Assembly (NCBI GenBank): GCA_017743585.1
Contig: JAGHYP010000130.1
Coordinates: 1 to 7,465, forward strand
Length of the DNA: 7,465 bases
DNA from: Chloroflexota bacterium
Lineage (GTDB): Bacteria; Chloroflexota; Anaerolineae; Aggregatilineales; UBA2796
Reading direction: 5' to 3'
Made by a program: the position numbers and the translations under genes. The notes below the pieces were generated by a model that saw nothing but the letters and a program-made list of their open reading frames with translations, was not told the DNA's origin and did not search any database. Below, piece by piece: positions 1 to 6,404 of this stretch (position 1 is the first letter of the stretch; every line of letters begins with the position of its first letter).

Positions 1-2341
1 TGCCGCTCGCCGTGCAAGAGCGCAGCTTTGGGGAGCTGACCATCGCCAGCCGCGGATCGGTGCGCAAGTTGTTGCTCAGGAACGGGCGCTGCGAGAGCGC
101 TACGCTATACCGAAAGCCAGGACGATATGTGTCGATCGTGATAGGCTCTTGCAAGCCGATCAAGCCGAAAGTGTACTCAGGCGGGATGAGCAGCGCGCCA
201 GTCTGGTCGTCCAGCACGCCGACCATGCAAATCTCGCAGCCAAACATGGCTGCTGTCTCGCGTACGACGGCGGGGATGATCTCTTCAGGGCGCGCATTTC
301 TAGAGGCGATCTCGGCGATGCGGCGCAGGCCCTCCGATTCGTCCGTGCGCTCGCGCATTTCGCGGTAGAGCCGCGCGTTCTCTATGATGACAGCAACTTG
401 CGCAGCGACGATCGAGAGCACGCGCGCTTGCTCTGCCGTGAATTCAGCACCGTCTAGGCGATTCGAGACTTGCATCACGCCCAAGCGCCTGCCGCCGATC
501 GCCAACGGCACCATCATCGTTTGGCGCACGCCGATCAGCATCGCCAGTTTGTCCAAACCGCTATCGCGCAGCATCGGATCGGCGCGCAAATCGTCGCTGA
601 TCCAATAATCGCTCTCGTTGTAAATGCGATGGAACGTGGTGCCGGGCGTGATCGAAATCCGATAGTGGCGGATCAGATCGTCGTCCACACCGTAAAACGG
701 CGGGCGGCCGATCAATTGACCGAGACTCGGCTCGTAGAGCAGGATGCCACACATCTGGCAGTTCATCTGCTTGGCGACTTGCTCGTTCAAGTAGCCGAGC
801 ACCTCATCGGCAGAGCGCAACATGCCGATGGCTTGGCTGACCTGCTGCAAGCCGCCCAGTTCCTCTGAGCGGCGGCGCTCTTCGTCGTACAGCCGAGCGT
901 TTTCCACCACAATGGCTGCTTGCGATGCAAGGACGCTTAGCAAGCGCATGTCGCTCTCTGTGAAGCCCTTGCCATCGCGCTTGTTGGCAACCTGAATCAC
1001 GCCGAAGCGCCGATCGCCAACCCGCATCTGCACCAGCGCCATTGTGCGGACGCCAATGGCTTCCGCTAGGCTGATCAAGCCCATCTCGCGCACGATTTCG
1101 TCGCTCTGCACGGCGTTGGAGTACCACCACTCGCGCGTGCGGTACAGAGCTGCGCCGACGCTGCCTTCGGCGAGCGAGATGCGATACATCGCCGCGATGG
1201 ACTCTGGCACGCCGTAAAACGGCGGCTGCCCAACAAGCGCTTGTTGCTCAGGCACTTCCAACAGCATGCCGCATATCTCAACATTGGCGAGCAGCGCAAT
1301 GCAGCTGGTCAGCTGCGTGTACATTCGGCGCGGGTCGTGTACGGAAGTCATGGCGCTGGCGATCTGCTGCAAGCCGTTCAGCTCTGCCGCGCGCTCAGAT
1401 TGCATCTGCTGCAAGCGCGCATTTTCAATGGCAATCGCAAGCTGACCCGCCAAGACTTGCAAAAGCGCTAAATCTTCATGATCGAAAGCGACGCGGCTGC
1501 GGCTGCCCAGCTCTAGCGTGCCGATCAAGCGGTCGCCGACTAAGAGCGGCGCTCCAACAAATGACTGAAAGCCATAGCTGACGATCTTGGGACGCACATC
1601 AGGGCGCAGGCGCAGGTCAGGCACGAGCAACGGTTGCCGATAGCGCACCAGCCAGCCGCTGCAGCTCGCGTTGAGCGCGTAATGACCATCTGTAGCGTCT
1701 AGCGCCTCAAAGTAAGCGCGGTCGCCATATCTGCCGAAGGGTGTCAAAATTTGCAGCGCCGAGTCCCAGAGATTGACCTCTGCCACGTCGAATGGAATCA
1801 CCTTATGGACGAGGCGCAGTACTTCGTCAAGCGCCTCTGAGAGCGGCATGCTGCTCCTGAGCAGCTGGACGGCATCGCTGACGAGGATCAGAGCCTGCGT
1901 CGGATCGAGCGCGGCGCGCCTTGCGCTGGGCGAGGTGAGCTCGCGCATCACCACCACCATCTGCGGCACGCCATTGTGCGGCACGTAGTGCGATGATGCC
2001 TCGACGCGGCGCGAGCCAATCCGAAACGACGCCGCGCCTTCCTTGCTGAACAGCTCCAAGAAAGTCTCGGCAGGTTGCACGCGCTCGACGAGCGCTTCGA
2101 GGTTAGGCTCGCCGCCGCTCAAGCCGAACCAAGCCTGCGCGCGCGGATTGGCGTAGACGAGCTTGCCGCGCCCTTCCGCCACGATCACAGCGGCGTCGTC
2201 ATCTAGCAAATTCACCTGCACAACCGTCTCAGGCAAGGTTTCAGCCTCGGCATGGCGCTCCAAGCGCAGGCGCGCAAGCATGAAGACCGCGCCGAATACG
2301 CTGAAGCCCAGCACGAATAGCAGCAGCACAAGACCGCTCAT
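1..2341 (-). CDS. Membrane-anchored PAS and multi-GAF sensor protein, C-terminus cut by left edge
   Basis: Translating the minus strand from the ATG at 2341 gives 780 uninterrupted residues to the window edge, with no stop. Residues 1-25 form a hydrophobic membrane anchor followed by Arg residues, so the rest is probably cytoplasmic. Residues about 40-136 look like a PAS domain (KLVYANPRAQAWFGL core). Four GAF domains follow at about 165-306, 338-480, 512-654 and 690 onward. Each of the first three ends in an ENARL helix leading into a Glu/Arg-rich coiled-coil linker. GAF domains bind small ligands or chromophores, or mediate dimerisation; which ligand is used here cannot be read. The start is supported by GAGGG seven bases upstream (2349-2353). 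The gene begins 41 bases after the response-regulator stop, so the two are probably co-transcribed. A histidine kinase or other output domain may lie beyond the edge, but it is not visible, so calling it a kinase would be a guess. Confidence 0.9.
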   Translation of the reverse strand, partial: MSGLVLLLFVLGFSVFGAVFMLARLRLERHAEAETLPETVVQVNLLDDDAAVIVAEGRGKLVYANPRAQAWFGLSGGEPNLEALVERVQPAETFLELFSKEGAASFRIGSRRVEASSHYVPHNGVPQMVVVMRELTSPSARRAALDPTQALILVSDAVQLLRSSMPLSEALDEVLRLVHKVIPFDVAEVNLWDSALQILTPFGRYGDRAYFEALDATDGHYALNASCSGWLVRYRQPLLVPDLRLRPDVRPKIVSYGFQSFVGAPLLVGDRLIGTLELGSRSRVAFDHEDLALLQVLAGQLAIAIENARLQQMQSERAAELNGLQQIASAMTSVHDPRRMYTQLTSCIALLANVEICGMLLEVPEQQALVGQPPFYGVPESIAAMYRISLAEGSVGAALYRTREWWYSNAVQSDEIVREMGLISLAEAIGVRTMALVQMRVGDRRFGVIQVANKRDGKGFTESDMRLLSVLASQAAIVVENARLYDEERRRSEELGGLQQVSQAIGMLRSADEVLGYLNEQVAKQMNCQMCGILLYEPSLGQLIGRPPFYGVDDDLIRHYRISITPGTTFHRIYNESDYWISDDLRADPMLRDSGLDKLAMLIGVRQTMMVPLAIGGRRLGVMQVSNRLDGAEFTAEQARVLSIVAAQVAVIIENARLYREMRERTDESEGLRRIAEIASRNARPEEIIPAVVRETAAMFGCEICMVGVLDDQTGALLIPPEYTFGLIGLQEPITIDTYRPGFRYSVALSQRPFLSNNLRTDPRLAMVSSPKLRSCTASG
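2..1414 (-). repeat. Tandem GAF-plus-linker modules with a 174-residue (522-base) period
   Basis: Inside the sensor gene the ENAR motif that closes each GAF domain falls at residues 306, 480 and 654, exactly 174 residues apart. The PPFYGV motif is at 373 and 547, and a Cys in the second GAF strand is at 357, 531 and 705, with the same spacing. Units therefore cover about 1414-893, 892-371 and 370 to the edge. DNA similarity remains locally: 1208-1225 and 686-703 match at 17 of 18 bases. The pattern is best explained by in-frame duplication of a whole GAF-linker unit. GAF1 has the closing motif in phase but differs internally. Confidence 0.8.
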
Positions 2342-2348
2342 GTCCTAA

Positions 2349-2377
2349 CCCTCACGGCAGCCCAGAGATGGCTGCCG
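2349..2377 (-). promoter_or_regulatory. Perfect hairpin abutting the Shine-Dalgarno of the GAF sensor gene
   Basis: The 41-base gap between the response-regulator stop and the sensor ATG holds an 8-bp perfect inverted repeat, CGGCAGCC and GGCTGCCG (2355-2362 and 2370-2377), with a 7-base loop. One base later on the minus strand comes GAGGG (2349-2353), seven bases before the ATG. The stem is GC-rich but has no following U tract, so it is not a standard intrinsic terminator. It could stabilise or process the mRNA, or lower read-through or translation of the downstream gene. The hairpin is read directly; its role is inferred. Confidence 0.55.
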
Positions 2378-2382
2378 CCCGC

Positions 2383-3294
2383 TCACCAAGACGTCTCAAT
2401 CGGCTCGACCGAGTCGCTCGCAGGACGGCGGCGCGCTTCGGCTGCCAGCTCAGTGATCTCGCGAATATCGGCGAAGCGCTGCGTGGCGTTAGAGACAATC
2501 CCAACGCTGAGCGTCATCAGCGGCTTGGTCTCCCCGTTTTCCATCACGATGTGCCCGCGCTCGCGATCGATGAAGGTGTAATGTTGCTTGACTTCCTCGT
2601 TGAAGCGCTCGATCAGCCGCTCTTTGAGCGTAGTGGCGCGGCTGCTATAGGTGATGATCACGAAATTATCGTTGCCGGCGTGCCCGATGAAGTCATCAGG
2701 CGTGCCGTATTCATCTGTCACTTCGCCGAGCAGCAACGCCATGAAGCGCATCACTTCCGTGCTCGCCAGGACGCCGTACACCTCTTGGAAGGCATCGAAG
2801 TGATTGATCTTGATATCCATGTAGTACCATGTATCCGTGGTGCGCATCAGCTCGCGCAGCTGCTCTTCGATCAGGCGGCTTGAGGGCAAGTTTGAGCGCG
2901 GATCCATGCTCTTCTCGCGGTCAACGCGCTCAATAGCGTTCCTCACGCGCAGCTTGAGTTCTTCGATATCGAACGGCTTGGTGATGTAATCATCCGCGCC
3001 CAGCTCGAGCCCTGCAATGCGATCGGAGCGCTCGTCTCGCTGCGTCAAAAAGATGATCGGAATATGGCTGGTGCGCGTCGTCTGGCGCAGCTCGCGGCAG
3101 ACCGTGTAGCCATCCATATCGGGCAGCATGATATCCAGCACGATCAGCTGTGGCAGTTGTTTGCGCGTCAGCGTGAGCGCATCGCCGCCGCGCGGCGCCA
3201 CCTGCACATCGTAGCCCTGCCCTGTGAAATAAATGCGCAACATGTTGGAAATATCAAAGTCGTCTTCAACGACCAGAATGCGCCCCTTGCTCAC
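2383..3294 (-). CDS. Response regulator: receiver domain fused to a degenerate GGDEF-like domain
   Basis: This 303-residue protein has a receiver domain at residues about 4-124. It carries the acidic pair D11/D12, phospho-acceptor D54 in VLDIMLPDMDG, T84 and K106 in the TKPF motif, so phosphotransfer from a kinase is expected. Residues about 130-285 resemble a diguanylate cyclase fold: DIKINHFDAFQEVYG corresponds to the usual substrate/metal segment, and the signature sits at 207-211 as GNDNF instead of GGDEF. The second Gly and the following acidic residue are replaced by Asn, so cyclase activity is unlikely; GTP binding or protein interaction is possible. The GTG start at 3294 is preferred because GAGGTGG lies just upstream and the receiver begins at residue 4. 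An in-frame ATG at 3336 would add 14 residues. The gene lies immediately upstream of the GAF sensor and probably shares its transcript. The cognate kinase is not seen in the window. Confidence 0.9.
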   Translation of the reverse strand: MSKGRILVVEDDFDISNMLRIYFTGQGYDVQVAPRGGDALTLTRKQLPQLIVLDIMLPDMDGYTVCRELRQTTRTSHIPIIFLTQRDERSDRIAGLELGADDYITKPFDIEELKLRVRNAIERVDREKSMDPRSNLPSSRLIEEQLRELMRTTDTWYYMDIKINHFDAFQEVYGVLASTEVMRFMALLLGEVTDEYGTPDDFIGHAGNDNFVIITYSSRATTLKERLIERFNEEVKQHYTFIDRERGHIVMENGETKPLMTLSVGIVSNATQRFADIREITELAAEARRRPASDSVEPIETSW

Positions 3295-3298
3295 AATT

Positions 3299-3305
3299 CC
3301 ACCTC
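3299..3305 (-). promoter_or_regulatory. Strong Shine-Dalgarno that fixes the GTG start of the response regulator
   Basis: On the minus strand GAGGTGG is followed by AATT and then GTG. This is a near-ideal ribosome binding site. It argues for the GTG at 3294 over the upstream in-frame ATG at 3336, which has no comparable site and lies at the predicted transcription start. Confidence 0.75.
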
Positions 3306-3341
3306 GCTTAGCGTGATGGATAACGAACGAATCCACACTGA

Positions 3342-3370
3342 ATTGTAGCGCACTTTAGCGCAAGGCGAAA
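3342..3370 (-). promoter_or_regulatory. Candidate sigma-70-type promoter for the response-regulator/sensor genes
   Basis: On the minus strand TACAAT (3342-3347) matches five of six -10 consensus bases. Seventeen bases upstream is TTTCGC (3365-3370), a poor -35 box. The predicted start of transcription is near 3335, giving a leader of about 40 bases before the GTG. The location in the AT-richer gap upstream of the two-gene signalling unit supports it, but the weak -35 suggests an activator or a different sigma factor. Confidence 0.4.
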
Positions 3371-3395
3371 CCTTAAAGCAAAGCTCAAGGCAAAA
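3361..3395 (-). repeat. Pair of direct repeats overlapping and upstream of the candidate -35
   Basis: The minus strand carries TTTTGCCTTG (3386-3395) and TTTCGCCTTG (3361-3370), nine of ten bases identical and 25 bases apart start to start. The proximal copy covers the candidate -35. Between them lies an imperfect inverted repeat (CCTT to AAGG, 3371-3390). Such an arrangement is compatible with an activator or repressor site, but with only two short copies chance cannot be excluded. Confidence 0.3.
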
Positions 3396-3475
3396 TTGAT
3401 CTTGACAGCGCCTTCTTTCAGGCTCGCTTGTTAAGATTGCCGTACAAATGTTTGCAAAAAGAAACGAAGTAGCGC

Positions 3476-5650
3476 TCAAGGCGCAGGGCGACCTGCCAGA
3501 TCGGCAATCGAGAAGTGGTAAAGCACACCGCCTGAGGCAACGAAGATATTGTCGCGATTGGCATAGACGCCGCTGAGCGCGCGGAATAGGTTCGGATCAG
3601 TGGCGCGGAAGCGGTAGCGGAAAGCGCCTGAGAGCGTCACCTGATAGATGGACTGATCGGCGGCATCCAGCAGGTAGATCGAGGGCAAGGGCGAATCGCC
3701 ATCAAGGTACATGGCGCGTCCGCTTTTCAAGCCGCCCCCCGGCATGCCGCTCAGCGCGAAGCGTTGCTCGATGCCGCTCGTGAACTTGCGCAGCTGACCA
3801 TCGGCGAAGAAAATGTACACATTCCCGCTCGGATCGATGCCGAAGTCCACTGCTGTGCTGAGATCAGGGCGCACTTCGCCGTCGAAGTATTCCTCAGGCG
3901 GGGTAGGATAGCTGTTGCCGAGCGGACGGTAGCGCCAGATTTGATTGGCCTCAGGATCGAGCAAGTACAAATTGCCGCGCCATGTGGCGAGCGCGATCGG
4001 CTTGCCCCACAGGTCGGCGCCAGGAAGGCGCTGGGCAGTGGCGGGCGCAAAGGTGGGCGAGTAGGTGATCAAAATGCCTTGCGTATCGAGCGCCGCCAGC
4101 ACATTTGCGCGCTGCACGCCGCCTTCCGCCAGCCAGACCATGTCCACCACTTCGCGCACCGAAAAAGCGCCGACGGCCTGCCCGCGCTGCACAACAGGCT
4201 GTGTGTTGCGCGTGATCAGCACGCCTAGCTCAGGCGCAAACGTATCGCGGTAGATAGCGCTGCGGCTCACGTCCAGCGTGTAGACATCGGCGCCGCCGCG
4301 TATGATCGGATTGACCAAGCGCGCGCCCTCGCCAAAGTTGCGCAACGGCGTCGGCGTGCGGCGCGTGATCTTATCAAAGCGATCCAAAATGCCTTGCGCC
4401 TTCGCTTGGATGCGCTTGAGCGTCGGATCGTTCGCCCGCCCGCTTGTCGTCTCGACGTATGCCACGCGCTCTAGGATGCCAAGCCAGACCGTCCGCGCGA
4501 CGTGCTCGTTTTCGAGGTCAATCAGCTCCGCTTGACGGGCGGCCGCCTCCACTTCGCGCACCATCTGCTCGAATTGCGTCAGATCGAACTGCGAGAGCTG
4601 CAAGGCGACCATCACGAAGACGACTGCGATCGGGATCAAGATCGCCAAGATGGCTGCCAACATGCTCGGAATGCGCGGCGCGCTTGTCTCGCTCGGCTCG
4701 GGCAGCAGACGGCTGAGCGCGCGGTTCAACCCTTTGGCAAAGCTGCCGAGCGCCCTGCCTGCGGCGAGCGCGGCGCGTTGTGCGATCGGCGGCGCGGGCT
4801 CAGCCGAGCTTTCGGCGGGCGCAGCCTCTGGCGCGGGCGCGCTCTGGCGCGGCTTCGGAATGGGCGTCGGATCGGGCGTCTCAGGCGTGGCGAATTGGAC
4901 GATCAGCGCTTGTGTATCTTTGCGGGCCAGCGCTCTCAGCAGCTCTAAGATGGGGACTAGGTCGGGCGCGGCGAGCGCGGCGTTCAGCGCGGCCCGTTCA
5001 ACGCAGGCGAGCGCGTTATCGCACAGGACCATCAGGTCGCCGGGCGCGACTTCGCAGCGCAAAAGCTTAATCTCAGGCGAGTCGGTCGCGCCGAGCGGCA
5101 TAGAATCGCTCGGCTGCTCGGGATGATAAGCCAGATCGCCGCTTTGGCGCATCACGCAGACGCTCTCGCCCGTGCGCGCGACGTAGACCTCGTCGCTGCG
5201 CAGCACGGCGCAGATCATGTTCAGTGTGCAGGGCTGACCTATCTCCAAGATTCGGTCGTTGACGGCGAGGATCGCCTCGCGCAGCCCGCTGGTGACGCTG
5301 CCGCTGCTGCGGAAGTACACATCGGCGGCGAGATGCGTGAGCCCTTCGTAGATATCGGCAGTCAGGTGCGTTTTGCCGTGCGGGGTGATGAGCGCGAAGA
5401 AAGTATCCGCCTCGCGGCTTCGCTGCGCCCTGCGCGGCGGCAATTCAACAAGCGCGCCGGGCGGCGCCGCGCCGATAGCGCGCCCGCCGACCACGAACAG
5501 ATAGCCAACTAGCGCCTCGAGCGTCTCTAGCATCGCGACCGCGCCCTGAACTTGAGAATGCGCCGCTAATTGGATCACTTGGTATAGCCTAAGGCGGCTT
5601 GGATAGCAAAAAAGCGCGCGCCCGTCAAGCGCAGCCGCCGCTGCGCTCAC
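3476..5650 (-). CDS. PP2C-like (probably inactive) domain, membrane helix and beta-propeller-like extracytoplasmic domain
   Basis: The 724-residue product has four parts. Residues about 65-253 resemble a PPM/PP2C phosphatase: GDLMVLCDNAL at 204-214 fits the usual GD-LLLCSDGL strand and D245 fits the final DN motif. The DGMGG metal motif is absent (ITPHGK stands near its place) and the SDG Asp is replaced, so catalysis is doubtful. Residues 255-325 are a Pro/Ala/Glu-rich linker ending in a basic stretch. Residues about 328-352 form one hydrophobic helix; the positive-inside rule puts the C-terminus outside. Residues 353-430 look helical. Residues about 450-720 contain repeated strand units such as NLYLLDPEANQIWRYRP, NVYIFFADGQLRKF and SIYLLDAADQSIYQV, typical of NHL-like propellers. 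The GTG start overlaps the DUF554 stop, suggesting translational coupling. Internal starts at GTG 5578 (residue 25) or ATG 5533 (residue 40) are alternatives. A role in passing a signal across the membrane is inferred. Confidence 0.8.
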   Translation of the reverse strand: MSAAAAALDGRALFCYPSRLRLYQVIQLAAHSQVQGAVAMLETLEALVGYLFVVGGRAIGAAPPGALVELPPRRAQRSREADTFFALITPHGKTHLTADIYEGLTHLAADVYFRSSGSVTSGLREAILAVNDRILEIGQPCTLNMICAVLRSDEVYVARTGESVCVMRQSGDLAYHPEQPSDSMPLGATDSPEIKLLRCEVAPGDLMVLCDNALACVERAALNAALAAPDLVPILELLRALARKDTQALIVQFATPETPDPTPIPKPRQSAPAPEAAPAESSAEPAPPIAQRAALAAGRALGSFAKGLNRALSRLLPEPSETSAPRIPSMLAAILAILIPIAVVFVMVALQLSQFDLTQFEQMVREVEAAARQAELIDLENEHVARTVWLGILERVAYVETTSGRANDPTLKRIQAKAQGILDRFDKITRRTPTPLRNFGEGARLVNPIIRGGADVYTLDVSRSAIYRDTFAPELGVLITRNTQPVVQRGQAVGAFSVREVVDMVWLAEGGVQRANVLAALDTQGILITYSPTFAPATAQRLPGADLWGKPIALATWRGNLYLLDPEANQIWRYRPLGNSYPTPPEEYFDGEVRPDLSTAVDFGIDPSGNVYIFFADGQLRKFTSGIEQRFALSGMPGGGLKSGRAMYLDGDSPLPSIYLLDAADQSIYQVTLSGAFRYRFRATDPNLFRALSGVYANRDNIFVASGGVLYHFSIADLAGRPAP

Positions 5651-6399
5651 GGATAGAGCGTCACGCCCAAGAGCGAAGCGCCAAGCACTATGAATGGCGC
5701 GACGATCAGCGCAGGCAGCATGTTGGCAACTCGCGGCTGCTTCACCTCCAGCAGCACCAGCGCCAAGCCGATCAGGATCAAGCCGCCGCTCGCCGTCAGC
5801 TCGCGGATGAGCGGCGACTCAGCGCCGAGCGCCGCGCCCGCAGAGCCCGCCAAGAGCATCCCGATCAGCGCGAAGCCACCTTGAATGACAAAGATCGGCA
5901 AGGCGCTGAACGCCACGCCTACTCCTAGCGACGCCGCAAAAGCGATCGCGGCGAAAAAATCAAGCGTGGACTTGATGGCGAGCAGGCGGATATCCGCCGC
6001 GTCAATGCCATTTTGAATCGGGCCAAGCACGGCGAGCGGTCCAATGCCGAAGACCAAGCTCGCCGTGACAAAGCCGTTGATGAAACGCGCGCGCGCCGCC
6101 TGAGCGCCCCCCGCCTCGCTTGGATCGGCGGCGAAGCGCGCCTGCAGCCACGCGCCAAACGCCTTCAGCTTGCCGTCTACATCCAATAGCTCGCCGAGAA
6201 TTGTGCCGATCACAAGGCTGAGCAACGGCACGAGGATGTTGCCGCTCTGCGCGGCGTTCTGCACGCCCAAGACGAGCGTGACCAAGCCTAAACCTGTCAC
6301 CACGCTCTGCTGGATATTGGCTGAGAAGCGGCTGCCGATCAAAATGCCGAGCGCGCTGCCCGCCAAAATGGTCACTACGTTGAGCAAGGTGCCTGTCAT
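5647..6399 (-). CDS. DUF554 family integral membrane protein
   Basis: The 250-residue product is almost entirely hydrophobic, with about seven or eight predicted membrane segments (roughly 4-22, 33-50, 55-74, 106-128, 146-166, 168-188, 203-220 and 228-247). Its length and sequence fit the DUF554 family (E. coli YqgA, B. subtilis YdfK). Family-typical stretches are GTLLNVVTILAGSALGILIG at the N-terminus, NGFVTASLVFGIGPLAVLGP near 108-127 and IKSTLDFFAAIAFAASLGVG near 142-161. Transport has been suggested for the family, but no substrate is established and none is visible here. A short soluble loop at about 88-105 separates the two halves. The ATG at 6399 follows the methyltransferase stop by five bases, and the stop codon overlaps the next gene's GTG, so this is the middle gene of a tight operon. 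Confidence 0.92.
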   Translation of the reverse strand: MTGTLLNVVTILAGSALGILIGSRFSANIQQSVVTGLGLVTLVLGVQNAAQSGNILVPLLSLVIGTILGELLDVDGKLKAFGAWLQARFAADPSEAGGAQAARARFINGFVTASLVFGIGPLAVLGPIQNGIDAADIRLLAIKSTLDFFAAIAFAASLGVGVAFSALPIFVIQGGFALIGMLLAGSAGAALGAESPLIRELTASGGLILIGLALVLLEVKQPRVANMLPALIVAPFIVLGASLLGVTLYP

Positions 6400-6404
6400 G
6401 CCTC

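Noticed and set aside
2368..2883. 171-residue open frame on the plus strand opposite the response regulator
   Set aside because: It is antisense to a gene with clear receiver motifs, has no recognisable domain, and such shadow frames are common in GC-rich coding DNA. The plus-strand frames at 4502-4948, 4650-5126 and 6558-7028 were rejected for the same reason.
3371..3390. Imperfect inverted repeat as an intrinsic terminator for the upstream operon
   Set aside because: The stem needs two G-U pairs and is followed by only three U residues, and it lies about 85 bases after the stop. No convincing terminator was found in the gap.
3402..3407. Perfect TTGACA on the plus strand
   Set aside because: No -10 box lies at 16-18 bases (the nearest candidate, TAAGAT, is 24 bases away), and no plus-strand gene follows.
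3291..3479. 62-residue minus-strand frame spanning the intergenic gap
   Set aside because: It starts at TTG overlapping the previous stop, runs through the candidate promoter, overlaps the next gene's start and has no family resemblance or ribosome binding site.
5942..5949. GCGATCGC palindrome, as in cyanobacterial HIP1 sites
   Set aside because: It appears essentially once, so it is not the over-represented repeat that defines HIP1.
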